From Mortierella sp. BCC40632 (taxonomy: Eukaryota; Mortierellomycota; Mortierellomycetes; Mortierellales; Mortierellaceae), in assembly GCA_011634665.1 (NCBI GenBank), contig WAEK01000016.1:980001-1044000 (forward strand): a DNA stretch of 64,000 bases, read 5' to 3'. Position numbers and translations under genes: made by a program. Positions 36,565 to 49,835 of this stretch are shown here, piece after piece; position 1 is the stretch's first letter, and each line of letters begins with the position of its first letter. The notes beneath the pieces are model-generated. The model searched no databases, was not told the DNA's origin, and saw only the letters and a program-made list of their open reading frames with translations.

Positions 36565-38729
36565 TTAAACATCATCGCCACTTTCATCCTCATAGTCGCT
36601 CTCAGCCACATCGTCCATATCAATGTCAGCTCCATCCATCTCCTCCTCGGACTCGGGCTCATCATCGTTCTCCATCACTACAACCTTCTCTTGCTCCGAT
36701 TTTGAGTTGGCTACGATCGCCGATCGTCCCTCGAATGCTCGACGAACACCTGCATTTGTGGCAATATCCCACACGTTGACCTTGCCTGCAGATCCTGCCA
36801 TTGCCAAGTTAAAGGGCAAGTCTGGGTTGAACGACAACGAGAAAACTTGACCAATATCGCTCTTGACCTTGCGGCTGGTCACCATCGAGGGTCGGTTTTC
36901 CTTCACATCCCAGACCTTGATGGTTCCGTCTATTGATCCTGTGACGATGCATCCTCGGATATTCGTGTTGACATCCAAGGCCGACACAGCCTTGTCATGC
37001 GCGTGCAAGCGGAAAATGGGCTGAGCACCGCTCTGACGACCATCAAAGTATTGAACCATACCATCGTCTGTCGAAACATAGAAGCAGTTGGCATCATGAG
37101 GATCCCATCGAAGACATTCCACATCCGTGTGCAACTTCCAGGTAGCACGGGCATCAGGTGCACGCGAATCAAAGATGGCAACTGTCTTGTCATAGGATCC
37201 TGTGGCCATGGCAGTCGACTCGATAGGGTTCCAGGCAACGGCCTGGACCTTGTCGGTATGGTGGCTGAACGAGTGTGCACATTGCTGAGTGGTCAAATCC
37301 CACAATTTGACGGTCGTATCCGCCGAAGCAGAGGCCAAAATGTTGCGATGCTGCGTGTTCCAAGCAAGCGCCATCACGGAATCCGTATGGAATTCTTTGT
37401 TGGGCTTCTTTTTTTTTTTTTTTTTAAAAAAAAGGGGAAGTAGGAGTGAATTGGTCAGTGATCTATACCTTTTCCCATCTTTTTTTCTGTTGGATGTAGG
37501 GCTTTCATGGTACATTATGCCATTGGGCGACAGCATACAAAAAAGAATAAGGCAAAAAAAAAAAATAAAATAAAATAAAAAAGAGACTACATTACCTTAG
37601 ACTTCTTGCCACCCCTCTTCCTTTGGGTCTTATCCTGAGCTCCCAAGATGGCATCCGGATACATATTATCGATCGTATCCAAATCCCAAATCTCAATCTC
37701 GGGGTCAAACGTACCAATCGCCACATAGTTACCGGGCGTCGTCATGGCACTCTTTCGTCCAAGTCGGAAATCAAGCCATTCCATACACAAGGGGAAAGCG
37801 GGCAACATGATGTCATGGTGGACATACATGTTGGTCTCTCCATCCTCGGATTCATCATACACATACACCTCCAAATGAGAAATGTCGTCCTCGGTCTTGG
37901 CAGCGAGCAACAAATTGTCGGTGGGTCGGACGGTGATATCTTCCTCATCCTCGTTGTCGTCTTCTCTGAGGGTGATGTAGGGATCCTCGCGGTTTGATGC
38001 GTAGTATGTGAGTCCTTGCAAGTTGCTGAAGACCGTAGCGACTGTTAAGGATTGGCGAGAATAAAAGATATCACAAAAGAATTGTCCAAGATATTAGCAA
38101 TCGGCATGTTTTTTTTTTTTTTTTGCTTTTTGTTAATTTTTTCTCTTCCCCTGAAAAGAAAAATGTGAAGACAGCAAAAAAGGAAAAAGGAAAAACAACA
38201 ACAAAAAGGGAGAGTGTTCTACTCTTTTTTCCTTGCAACATTTTTTTTTTTTTCCTCTCTCTCCTTTACCTTCGCCCTCTGGCCGCTCATCATCATAGTC
38301 GTCCAGTTTGTATTCGTCCAACTCGGGGTTGGTTTCGCTGATCTTCTCAACTGCCATAGCAGAATCTCTGTTGGGATAATTCCAGGCAAAAAGAACAAAG
38401 AAAAAACAAAGACATGTCATTTAGTCGCTATCCTCGATTGCGTTTTTTCTCTTCTTTTCTTTTTGTCCTGAAAAAAACCAGATGTAAAGCGAAAAACAAG
38501 CAGAAGAAGAGAGAAAAAAAAAGAGAGAGTATCCACTGGAAAAGAATGAAAGAGTGGAAAACACCTACGGGTCTTCGGCTTTCTGGGCTTCTTCAAGATC
38601 TTCTTTGGCTTGAGCGAGGTGCTGGGCTGCAATATCGCCGATACGCTTATACTCCCTTTCATCAAGGTCGTACTTATCGGGCCGAGTCTGTGCAGCACCC
38701 CGACGAACCCACTGAAGCGCAGAGATCAT
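36565..38729 (-). CDS. PWP1: PWP1, WD40 ribosome-biogenesis protein
   Basis: Four exons (38729-38569, 38367-38270, 38041-37596, 37407-36565) join in phase to about 515 residues. Periodic tryptophan protein 1 is a nucleolar WD40 protein needed for large ribosomal subunit maturation and linked in animals to TOR-dependent rRNA transcription. The start MISALQWVRRGAAQ matches the family's N-terminus; an acidic linker (DEYKLDDYDDE) follows. WD repeats run from about residue 120 (NYVAIGTFDPEIEIWDLD) through SASADTTVKLWDL, ATGSYDKTVAIFDSR, TGSIDGTIKVWDV and AGSAGKVNVWDI. The C-terminus is very acidic. The last acceptor is preceded by a purine run, and two AAG positions three bases apart (37407 or 37404) would differ by one Lys. 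Confidence 0.94.
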
Positions 38730-39295
38730 GGTGAATATTTATGTTTGAGCTGAGGAGTGAAGAGAGGAGAGGATGGTGTGGTGGTGGTGAGAGGAAGAGG
38801 TCGGCAGGCGGAGGAGGAGGAGGAGGTGGTGGTGGTACTGCTGCTGGTAGAGGTCGTAGCCGTGTAGGTGTGTAGGTGTCGACGGTACTTCTTGGCTCCA
38901 AGGGTGGTGAAAGCGTCAGGAATGGGGGTGCCGAGAGGTGGAGGGGGGGAAAAAAAAAAGAAAAGAAAAGCAAGCTCAAAGAGAAGCTTGAAGTGGCCCA
39001 GTGTGGACAACAAAAAAAAAAAAAAAAAAAACAAACCAAAATAAACAACGTCACACAGCTTCGAAATGAAGTTTTACTGGAAAAAAAAAGACTTCTCTGA
39101 AGCATTCGTTCTATCAAATAGTAAGGTTGCTCGAACAATCAAGCTAGGGACAAGTGGATGGGATCGAGAGGCAGGTGGATGGGGAAGTGTTGCTAGAATA
39201 GGAAGGTAGGGTGGCAGTATTCAAAGTATGATATCCTATGAGGGTGGGTGGGTAGGTGGGTGGTAGTGGTTTTTCGTCAAAGAGGGAGAATTCAT
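38730..39295. other. Spacer between PWP1 and complex I gene
   Basis: About 570 bases holding GGT/GGA triplet runs near 38770-38850, A runs at 38949-38957 and 39010-39030, and GGTGGG repeats near 39245-39265. No coding signal. It carries the PWP1 promoter and the 3' end of the complex I gene. Confidence 0.5.
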
Positions 39296-40799
39296 TTACA
39301 GGTCGGAGCGGATTCTGAAGCCAGGTCCAGTAGGCTCTGAGGTCAGAGTCGTGAGGCCTCCCTTGGGTTCGCAGGTGAGACGGCCAGTCTGGGGACCAGC
39401 TGGCAGAGGAGATCCGTTCTTCAATGAGTTGAGAACCTTGACAGTGGTCTCTGGCGTCAAATCCTCATAGTAGTCGTCGTTCACAGCCAAGACGGGCGCG
39501 TTCACACAAGCACCAGCGCACTCGACCTCCACCAAAGTAAACTTGCCATCCTTGGTGGTCTGACCGACCTTGATGCCAAGATCCGACTCAATGGTCTTGA
39601 GAATCTCTGTTGATCCGCAAAGCTGGCAAGGTGTGGTTGTGCACAGCTGGAGGAAGTACTTTCCAACGGGCTCGCTATCAATTGGAGTGGGTTTGTTCCA
39701 AACAAAAGAAAATATTCATGAGTTTACAAATTCAATGCTCTTTTTTTTTTTTTTTTTTTTTTTTTGTTCTATAGCAGTGAACAAGAGAAACAGCCATATG
39801 TTCCCGATCGAGAACGACTCTGTAGTCAAGATGTCGCTACTTTTCATTCTTCTTTTGTTGTCGTTGATGCTGTCAAGTGTGTCCAATGACAGAGACGAAG
39901 AGTCCGTCTATCCTGCTATCCGCGATCTGCGGATAATTGATTCCGTCAACCACCTTTCTATGTGTTTAAACCAATCCGATGCCTTCTTCCTTCCCTCTAC
40001 TTTTTTTCCCTCTCAATTTTCTTCACTCCACAGTCCGAGCAACTGACGGAAAAAAAAATTGAATGATGATGACGCGACTGAACCTACCGGTTGTACATGG
40101 TGTAGAAGGTAGCGACCTCATAGACGCGCATAGGAGGGACCTCAACCATCTTGGCAACAGTGTTCATCACAGGCAAGCTCGTCCAGCCCAATTGACGCTG
40201 TCCCAAATCCAACAATGGCATAATAGCGCCCTTCTTGTACTGTGGAGGATATTTAGCCATGATCTCCTTTGCGCGCTCCATGTTCTCGGGCGTGAACTCG
40301 AACTTGACATTGGCGTTGTTGTCGGAGGTGTCACGGTGCTAAAGAAAGAGAGAGAAAAAGAGAAGATCCGTTGAAGAAAGAGGGGCGTCAATCTTATGGT
40401 CGGATATATACCTCCAAAGAGATTTCCCAGGGCTGCTGACGCTCGTGTCTTTTCCTTCCTCTTTCTCCAGCCCTGCAGCAACGAGGGAGAGTGAGAGAGA
40501 GAGGGTGAAAGAGCGCAATGAAAGAGATCTTTTGACGACAGGGGCGCTGGATCGACTTCATTGCAACACAAACATCGATGGAAGGGCATGAATTCTCATC
40601 CCGAGGTATTCATCAGCCTCATCTTCATCTCCCTTCCACTTTTTTGTCGGTCCGGACGATTTTCGACCCAGAGTCGGATCCATACCACAAACAGCTTGTC
40701 GGAGAGAGCAACACGGGACGTGGTGATGGAGCGTTTAGCGAAGCCGGAACGGGCGGCGGGCAGGAGCGAAGCCTTGCTGACAAGAGATCTGCCAAACAT
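39296..40799 (-). CDS. NADH:ubiquinone oxidoreductase 24-kDa subunit (NDUFV2)
   Basis: Three exons (40799-40686, 40338-40088, 39674-39296) join in phase to 247 residues. This complex I subunit of the mitochondrial matrix arm carries the N1a [2Fe-2S] cluster next to the NADH site. The four ligands are visible at about C133, C138, C174 and C178 in [14 protein letters not shown] and [11 protein letters not shown]. The helical domain includes [36 protein letters not shown] and [16 protein letters not shown]. Residues 1-35 are Arg/Ser/Ala-rich without acids, a mitochondrial presequence. Length is usual for fungal homologues. The sense strand of intron 2 holds an A run of about 23. It lies 304 bases downstream of the RPC1 stop on the same strand. 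Confidence 0.96.
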
Positions 40800-41103
40800 G
40801 ATGCCTAGTGAGTGATGGCGAACGGACGAGGGGGAGAGAGGGGAGTGGGAAGGCGGAATGAACGAGCAACACGGTGTTTGTGGATGAACGGAGCCATTGT
40901 CCGAGAGGGAGGCTCGGAGTAGAAGCCTCCAGGCCACCACAAAAAAAAGGGGCGTGTCACCGGAATCTCGGGTAATCGTAAATACTAACATGAGCCAAAT
41001 TGCCGAACTTTTTTTTTTCCCTCTCGGTAAAACGGTCGACCTGTATTACACCTTGACTATCTACAAACTATCAAGTCTCAGAACTGTCCTCCTCTTCTTT
41101 ACG
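40800..41103. other. Short spacer between RPC1 and complex I gene
   Basis: Three hundred bases between two tandem minus-strand genes. It must hold the RPC1 3' end and the complex I gene promoter. A T run occurs at 41010-41018. Nothing else is recognised. Confidence 0.5.
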
Positions 41104-44100
41104 TTATGCGTCAAAAAGCAGCTTGCGGCGGATAGGGATCCGGTCGTGTGCATCGTCCCGCTTGATAAGCTTGAATAGACCTGTACCGATCGACATGGGA
41201 ATACCCATAATAATACACTCGGACACTCCCTCGATCGAGTCCTTCTTCGAATACAACGCCGCCTCAAACAAATGGTCCGTCGTCTTCTCAAACGAGGCCA
41301 ACATCATCACACTGTCCTTCATCTTGGCAATACCAAAACGCGTAATGCCCAAAACTTCTCCCTTCGAGGTCATGATATCTCCCAACAACATGACGTGGCG
41401 TGGATCAATTGTCAAACCGTGAGAATCCATAACGCTCTTGATTTCGTCCAAAATTGTCCTACGCGCGGCTTCGATACCAAGCACCTTCCAGACTTCCATC
41501 ACATGGTTTGAACGCGTCTGTGTACCTACAACACCCTCCGTGTTCATCAGCTCGCGAAGACCATAACCTTCGACAAGCAGTTCTTTCTTGCCACCACTTC
41601 CTTGAATCTCGTTAATAACCGCACGGTTGACCTGAGGGAGACCCTTGATAATAATCTCTGGAAGAGCTCGCTTGAGCTGCTTGATCGAGTAATACAGTCC
41701 TGCAGGATCCTTGGAAGACACATAAATACGGAGACGATCCGGCTTGTGTGATTGAACATTGCTTGTTCCAATCTTGAGCTTGGGCGCCAATCCAATCGCC
41801 TTGGCGATCTCATCAAGATCCGTCTCCAGCTGCAATCGACGAATTGCATCCATATCAATACGGACACCAATATAGCACTCGTCGGGTTTGTAGACCTCTT
41901 CAATAAACTCGGCAATATCACCCAGCATGGTTTTTTCAATACGTCCCTTGACAATACGCGCCGCCTTGACATCTTGATTGTTCACAAGACGCGTTGTGAT
42001 AATGGGTGTGGTAATTGCCTTGGCAGCGTTGATAATTTCCTTGATACGGGGTACTCCCAGTGTAATGTTCATCGAGGCGACACCAGCAAAATGGAAAGTC
42101 TTCAACGTCATCTGCGTACCGGGTTCACCAATCGACTGAGCACCCACAGCTCCGACAGCGGACGCGGGCTCGATCTTGGCCTTCATGAACTTGTCCCAGC
42201 AGACATACATGAACTGCTCCATCTGACGCTCCGTCACTGTCAACTTGTTGTTCACGATGCTCTTGACATCTTCGGGAACATCCTCATCAATGTCCATATC
42301 CTCGTACTCTTCACCAGGATTATGCTCTCCTGACATCATATCATAGGCCTCACGGATCGACTGAAGCTTGCCTGCAACCTGCATCTTGACATAGCTCAAA
42401 AAGGCCGCAATAAACTCCTTGGAGCAGTTCTTGGCCCACTGTGGTGTCTCGACTGTCTTTTCTGCATAGGCATTGATCTGCCAGGGCAAGAGTCTCTTGT
42501 CCTCGGGTGTGGCGGGCAAGATATGGATAGTGTTCACAAAGTTACGATCAAAGAGAACAGGCGTTCCGTTACCCTCCAGAACAGCAGGGTCAAGACCATC
42601 ACTTCCGTAAGTGAACTGAACAATGCTTCCAACAGAGTTACGGACAGAAAGATCGTAGTGAGTGGTCAAGTCCTCAAAGGCCTTCATCAAACGACGCTGC
42701 ATATATCCCGTCTCGGCCGTCTTGACAGCTGTATCGACCAGACCCTCACGACCCGAGACAGCGTGGAAAAAGAATTCAGTTGGCGTCAAACCACTGTAGA
42801 AACTGTTGCGGACGAAACCCTTGGCAGGAGGAATCTTGGAATTCTTCAAGAAATGGGGAAGAGAACGATCCTGGAAACCGTTCGGGATACGTTTACCACT
42901 GATAATTTGCTGACCGACACAAGCAACCATCTGAGAAACGTTAATCTTGGAACCTAGAGTGGATGGATTAGTGTTAGCAAGTCGGGATTGTTTTTTTTTT
43001 TTTTTTCCTAAGAAAAAAAAAAAAAAAAAAAAACGCATATGAAAACGTACCCTTAGAACCACAGGTAGCCATGATCAATGGCGAATTGTACTTGTTCAGC
43101 TCCGTCAAACAGATATCTCCGACCTTGTCACGAACTTGAGACAGTTCTCCAGAAATCAACGCCTCCAACGTCTGTTCAGTATCACATCCGGGCTGGTTCT
43201 CCAATTGACCATGTTGAGACCTGTAAATCAAATCATCACAGTGATCATATGCATTGCGAACCAACTCATCCTTCTTGGATGCCAAAATCTCACCAGGTTG
43301 GACATCGTTAATACCAATCGAGAATCCAACCGTACCAAGCCAGCGGGCACAAAGCTTCGCAAGTCGGTTCATACACTTGGCGGCCTCGATCGATCCATAA
43401 TCACGGAGTACAATATAGAACAACGAACTCTTGTTGCCATCTCCAACAATCGACTTGTCCAAGACACCGCACATGATCTCACTGTTGTAAATGACGAGAT
43501 AGCCGTCGTTCTTGCACATGTCCATCACGGGTCGCTTGACCTTGTCGTAGGAACGTGTCTTGGCCTCCAGGTTTACATTGACCTTGGAATCCCTGGTCGG
43601 TTTCAAAAGGACACTGATAATCTGCTTTCCAGTCCATCGCTGTGCAGGCTTGAGAATTGCTGGTGGAGGAATGTCTATCTTAAGTTCGGCATCTCCAAGG
43701 TAAGAACAAATCTGCACAAACTGAGATCGATCATAAAAGAGATCCTTTTGTGTAATCAAATAAGATGCTGTGATGAAATCCTGAATGGCAGCAATCAGTG
43801 GTGTTCCGTTTCGAGGAGTCACCAAGTTGTTCTTGACACCCATCAACTCAATGGCTTCAGTCCTGGCCTCTTCTGTCTGAGGCACGTGCAAGTTCATTTC
43901 GTCTCCATCAAAATCGGCGTTATAAGGATTGCAAACACACTCGTTGAAACGGAACGTGCGCCAGGGTCGGATCTTGGCATAATGAGCCATAATACTGAGT
44001 TTGTGAAGAGAAGGCTGACGGTTGAACAGTACGACGTCGCCATCGTTCAAGTGACGCTCGACCACGTCACCAACACGAATCTCGGAAGCGAGCTGTGCTC

Positions 44101-46508
44101 TGTTACCAAACTTGAGCGATTTTTTCATGTTGCTAGAGCCCAAGGTAACATAGTTGGCTCCTGGATGGACATCTGTGCCGTTCATGATTGCTTTTCGGAG
44201 TCGATGAATATTATGGTCCGTGACACGTTCAGGGTAGGTCAAATTCTTGGCCACAAGCTCAGGAACTGCGACCTGGTCAATACGAAGGTTGGGATCGGGT
44301 GAAATGACTGTACGTCCTGAAAAGTCGACACGCTTTCCCGAGAGATTTCCACGGAAACGTCCCTGCTTTCCCTTTAGACGCTGGCAGAATCCACGAACGG
44401 GCTTTCCTGGCTGGAGATTGGAGATTCCTGGAAGTTCACTGTTGATATACATGGCCACAGAGAGTTGCAAAAAGTCCCATTGTTCCTAATCGAGGGTACG
44501 AACGTTGCCAAATGAGAAAAATTAGCATCGACTTGAAGAATGGACCCTACAATTGCGCCCGTCATGATCACAGTCACTGGTATCATTCCTACCATCAGGT
44601 TATGGACAGCAATGCCTTCGTTAAGGCCTGCCTGCATGTGAGCGTTGGTGAAAATGACTTCTGTCAACTTTACGGTGATATCGTCTTCGTTACTGGCTCC
44701 ATCCTGCTGAACTGATGGTCGAATGCACACAGGTGGAACGACAATATTCTGCCAAAGGTAGCTTTCTGGTCGACCAATGTCAGGGTTCATTCCCAACAAC
44801 TCGCAGTCCTATAATTTTTCAAGAGATTTGTCGAATTTTTTTTTAGCGCTGTGCTGACATGACTCGCAGGTGTGGGTTTCCTAATCCACCTCATAAAGAG
44901 TTGCTTGAAAAAGTGACTAACCTCATCCGAAATGGCCTTGAAAAGATTGAGAACCCTCAAAGGATTCATATCCTCCTGCGCCTTTCCAATGTGAGGTTTC
45001 ATATCCGGTGCGGCAGCAATAGCATTGTTGAACGAGATCTTGAACTTCTCATATTCCTCTGCAACCTTCTTAGCCCTATATTTTTCGTGCACAATCCTGA
45101 GAGCACCCACTTTTTTCACAGTGCCTAAAAGATGGTTGTTGATGAGAATGTAAGGGGGAGAGTGAAAGAAGGTGTTTCAGACTTGTTAGTCATTGTTGTT
45201 CTGCAATAGAGTCTTCTTCATTTAGTCAAGGTTGAACCAAAAACTCAGAGGAGTTACGTACCATTGATACCCTCGCAGTAAGGACAAATCACGACCTTCT
45301 TGCAGCTCTCGTTGACGGCCTTGACGACACTCTTCCTTGTCAAGTTTTCCAGATTAGGTGCACGAAGCCTGCGAAGATACTTGCGGCGGTCCTTTTCTGA
45401 AAGCAACACCCTACTGCATGTCTATGAATTCCATGGTGAAAATCGAGTTGGAGTGAATAAAAAAAATGAAAAAAGGTTGCTCTAATCCTTGATACTAGCA
45501 ATTGTCTTGGGATAAGGAGAGGAAGAGACAGATTCAAACGTTACCTTGCAAATATTCTGTAAAATGACAATCGCCGCTCGGAAATAACCAATATGAAAGA
45601 CGGGGAGACAGAGTCGGATATGTGCGAAATGTCCAATACAGTCCTGTTGCTTCAATCCACATGTCTCGCAGGTTGCTACTTTGTCCGAGGTTCCCTAAAA
45701 TCAAATAGGGAAGAAGGAGAGAAAATTTAGGGACAGGCATTGTTGGTAGATCCAGATACCAGGATGCTTGGCATTAAATGGTGTACAGAAATACACAAAG
45801 AGATCTGGTTGTTTGGATCGGTAACATGCCAGTGCTGAAGAGTCTCTGACAGAGCTACCAGTAGGAATGAGTCACTACTCCTGTATCCCTGTTCCCGAAT
45901 TGCTGCGGCAGAGAAATATGAATCTACGAGGCCAGCACTCTATTCCTTTCCAATGCTGAAGGTCCTGTATGCGTCTCTAGTGAGTGTTTGCTTTAACAAA
46001 AAAAAAATCCTAATTCCCAACAGCTGGGGTCCCGGTGCTGATCACTATGTCCTTTTTCCTGAGCTGTGAGGTGCTCTCAATCCTTTGATCACAAGAACCT
46101 ATACTAAAAGGAGAGGGAGGGAGGGAGGGAGGGAGAACATACCAGCCTCAAATCAAGCATGCCATACTTGACAGGTTGGCGGTCCTGAACTGTGTAAAGA
46201 TCACGCTGCGTGACCTCAAACTCGGATACATTGACAATCTCCTGTGGTGAAAGAACACCAAACTGGATCTGTTTGCTATGGGTTCCAAAAAAAGATACGA
46301 GGGTGAGTGTTTTAAGCTCGACAACCTTTCAAGACAGGAGAGGTTTAGAGAGAGGGTAATGTTGTCTGGAAGGAGAAAAAAAAAACCAGTTGCTTTACAT
46401 TTGTGGATTGTGAAGACAGTGAGAGTGAGAAGAAGGAGGAGGGAGAGGAAGGAAGGAAGGAAGAACCTACATCTTTTTGGGCGCCTGCTCGAGAACCTGT
46501 TCCTTCAT
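41104..46508 (-). CDS. RPC1: Largest subunit of RNA polymerase III (RPC1/RPC160)
   Basis: Eight exons (46508-46471, 46275-46143, 45694-45545, 45421-45262, 45124-44922, 44808-44593, 44485-43051, 42953-41104) join in phase to about 1394 residues. Pol III makes tRNA, 5S rRNA and U6. The active-site aspartates lie in [13 protein letters not shown] near residue 488. The clamp zinc site is [14 protein letters not shown] from about residue 66. Other family blocks are [35 protein letters not shown], the bridge helix [20 protein letters not shown], and [18 protein letters not shown]. Pol III rather than Pol I or II is shown by the short C-terminus without heptad repeats, the [17 protein letters not shown] segment and overall length. 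The first exon codes only 12 full codons ([12 protein letters not shown]). Intron 7 holds both an A run and a T run. Confidence 0.96.
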
Positions 46509-46865
46509 CCTGTCCAAATCAATTGAGAACCAATGAAATAGCCAATTTCCCAGGAAAGGAACAAAAGAGCACCTTGTAGTTTCCTTTTCTTTTTTGGGAT
46601 GCCGTTCCGCTTTCTCGCTTGTTAGAAAGAAAGAGTCGAGTTGGAAACAACAATGAATGCGAGAAGAAAGAAAGAAAGAATGAAAAAGCCCAAAGGACCA
46701 GCAAACAAGCTTTCTAGCCAAGAGTTGTGTTCACTGTCCCCCTTTTTACTATGCTTGAGCAGCTCATAAAAAAAAAATCGAAAACAACCGTCCGCAAAGC
46801 CACACTTGGGACCAAGCTACACTATGATCGGTTTGGGCCTGCCATACTCGAAACTTCGATTTTCC
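46509..46865. other. RPC1 upstream spacer
   Basis: About 360 bases between RPC1 and the next minus-strand gene. GAAA units lie near 46620-46680 and an A run near 46769-46777. No coding or RNA gene signal is seen. Confidence 0.5.
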
Positions 46866-49529
46866 TCAATACAGCCGGTGTGGTCGCCAGCGAAAACCAT
46901 CAACAACAGAAGAGCTCCGAGCGAATGATAAGCGAGTTGCACCAATGCTTTCGTCCAACATATACATATCTTGAACCGGATCCTGTAGAGGTGCAAGCTC
47001 GCTTAGCTGTAATCGGAGCTGTCCCTGGGAAACGTTATTCGGATAGTCATTGTAGGATACTGGCCATCCACAACTTTGTGCATTGTATTCCTGCAAGCAC
47101 CCTACAGGTAGACCTGCTACGGTATCGCGATACTGCATGCCATTTCCCCAGTGTTCTGGTTGAACCTGTTGGTTGCCCCAAATCCCATTATTGACATCAC
47201 AGTATCCACCTCTTGACTGCAAAGTGCTTGGCTGATAAAAGGCACTAGAGGTTGTGTAGATTATCTCCTGTGGCATTCGGGGCTCATCCTGATTGTCGCT
47301 GTTTGGTTTTCCCAACAAGTGACAGGTGGCCATTAGCTCCTAGGACTACAGCGGCCTGAGGCCAGGGATCTACAAACATCCATACAATCTAGAGAACAAT
47401 ATCATACCATGATGTTCGTTCTAAAGAGTTTTCCAAGTCTTGGATTATCGAGTTCATCGATTCTGTAGCTGATCTCTCAACTGAGTGAATGGGATCCCAA
47501 ACACTCTTTCTCTTCTCGCGACAAGTCGGGTCTGTGACCCAGTTACTAGTATCCCAATCTGTGATGTTCGGTCGATTTTTGTAGCTGGCATCATCAGTGA
47601 GAACTATACCGCCTTGATGGGCACCACCATTGCTTCCATCCCTTATCTGCTCTGGACAAAAGCTGGAGATGGTGTCATCACAGCGGATCTTCTTTGGATG
47701 CTCCCTATCTGGCCTTTGGTTACATTCTACTGTAGGCTTTGACATAAAATAAGACGAGACAACAACTGGAGAGTCCTTTCCATCTGTGCGGAATGCTTGT
47801 TGGTTGAGGAATGTCTCTTCAGAGAACTCTTTTCCTAAAGTAGTTCCATACGTAGTAAACAGACGAAGACATGAGCTACCGTCTTAAAAATAAAATAAAA
47901 TAGAATAAAGAAAGACAGAATGATAGTGTAGCTGATGGACAGACAACGAATGACGCAGGGCTACATGCCTTCGCACACGGCTGTCCGTTGCGAGGCTTTG
48001 CCTTTCTTAAAAAGACCTTGGTGACTAGTCTTGGGAGGTATCTAGAGGGACACGAGTTTAGACTCCCTTCTATAGGCTAACCCCTAGCTGCGACTCTATG
48101 ACATAGAAAGCAAGAGCCCAATTTATCTTACTGTGATCCTCTCTTTACATATAGTAGGAGAGGCGAATTTCTAGCAAAAATGAAGTATCAAAGAATTAGT
48201 ACAGAAATGACTCCCTTTTCGTCATGCCTTCTTAGTGTCGATCCACTGGAAAGAAAAGATCTTGTGTGTCTTTAACCAAGAAAGACCAGATTAAAAGATA
48301 GTTTCTTACGTTCATTGCGAGTGTGCTGTGCGTCAAGATCTTGCGCGGTTTATTACTATCTGGCTTTGTCGCTGCTCTCCAATTTGTCGAATTCGACTTA
48401 AATAAGCTGCGATGCCTCTTCCCAAGCTGGAGCCGTGGCTGTGAGCCGTAGCGTCTGCGTTGCCCTTGTCGGGAACTCTCTTTATCGTTAATTCTCAATT
48501 CAGTCTCATGCATATCATTACAAGTGTCATCACGCTTCCTAAGGTGATGGTAGGAAGCATGGCTAGTGTTGTGAGGATGAACTGAAAGCTCCCTGAGCGC
48601 GTGGCGGCGATTCCTGCTTGGCGGCTCATTTCTGTGGACTAAGTTCACGGCAGAGCCGCTCCACTCTGTCCCGGAGTCGATCTGATCGTCGTTGGAGTAC
48701 TGGGGCTTGCCCACTATCGGTGTGTGTATTGGCTTTATACATGTCAGCGAGGTCAATGCCTTCTCCTTTTCTGTCAGGCGGAATATGAGAGAAGAAGCAG
48801 CTTTTCCTAGATCGCCCTTTGACAAAATATAAAGGTACCTCGTTTAGCCCTCGAGAGCGCAGATTTTCCTGTCTTTTCGGCCGCTAATGGCGATGCTTGC
48901 AGCTCAGATGATGGCGTAACAGCTCTGGCTGTCGCCAAGTTCTTGCCGTCAAGTTTAACTTGTGCAGTGGATGAGTTTCCATTGCTCTTGATATCCAGAT
49001 TCCGTACGTCAAGATCAACGTCTTCAATTTGCTTCCGCTTCTTTGCCTGAGGGTCCTTCGCCTTTGCTTGTCTCTTTGGTTTATCGCTTCCAGTTTGGGG
49101 TCCCTCATGCTCCCCTTCGTTGTGTTTGGTGGCGGACGACTTCCTGCCATTTTGAGCCTCATCCTTTGTAGACTCTTGTCGCGAGTGACGCTTCCTCTTG
49201 TCTTGCCTCTGTTGCTGACGTTGGTCACTCTTGCGTGAAGTCACCCCATCGCATGAGATGAAAACAGGAGTAGGGAGTGGAGAAGGCGCAGGTGCTATTG
49301 CCACACTAGTCCCAGAACTATTATACGCGTAGTTACTCCGCGATGTTGCCGAGGACTTGAGTTTTGCCTTGGGCCACAAAGGAACCTGTGTACCATGGTC
49401 TAGGTCTTGTTGGATGTCGGGCACTGAAGCTGCGTCAAGCCTCACGAGGTACTCACGAACAAAGTCTCGCTTCTTGTTCATTTGTTGCTGGTGTTCGGTG
49501 TGCTTCGCGAGATTATCATGGTTGAGCAT
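46866..49529 (-). CDS. Unrecognised basic, disordered protein
   Basis: My preferred model has five exons (49529-48839, 48806-48310, 48170-48149, 47882-47408, 47298-46866) giving about 705 residues, all junctions phase-consistent. Exon 3 is only 22 bases. The N-terminus (MLNHDNLAKHTEHQQQMNK) looks helical; then come Lys/Arg/Gln-rich stretches (SDQRQQQRQDKRKRHSRQ, KPKRQAKAKDPQAKKRKQ) suggesting nuclear localisation, and a Cys/Gln/Asn-rich end. An alternative exists: splicing exon 2 to an acceptor at 48246 after a strong pyrimidine tract gives WIDTKKA and a stop at 48222, for 403 residues. I recognise no domain. It starts 306 bases after the Mus81 stop on the same strand. Exons 1-2 are better supported than the rest. 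Confidence 0.45.
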
Positions 49530-49835
49530 GATGGCTTACTAGCGCTGCCAATGGTGGCAAGGACAGCGTTTGCAATTTAAGAATAAAACTAAGTGAAAAT
49601 GAGTTGAATGGACTCTTGGACTTTGTGAAGGATGGATTGAGTCTAATACTTTTGAGATGTTTGGGCATGTGTAGTCCACTAATGAGAGACAAAAGGAGGT
49701 AAACTACATGTATTGCTAGTCTGGCGGAGGGACAAAGTGAGGGGGAGAGGAGCCAAGAACGTCGGAGCATTGGACCAGTATGGCAGTCACATGGCCGGCC
49801 GGCTGTGCCGCTGGTTGGGTATAATCTGTCTCCCT
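49530..49835. other. Spacer between Mus81 and the basic protein gene
   Basis: About 300 bases with no coding potential on either strand. It should hold the Mus81 3' end and the promoter of the downstream gene. No clear TATA box or polyadenylation hexamer stood out. Confidence 0.45.

Noticed and set aside
43136..44302. A 388-residue plus-strand open frame opposite RPC1
   Set aside because: It is an antisense shadow of the strongly conserved Pol III subunit exon 7.
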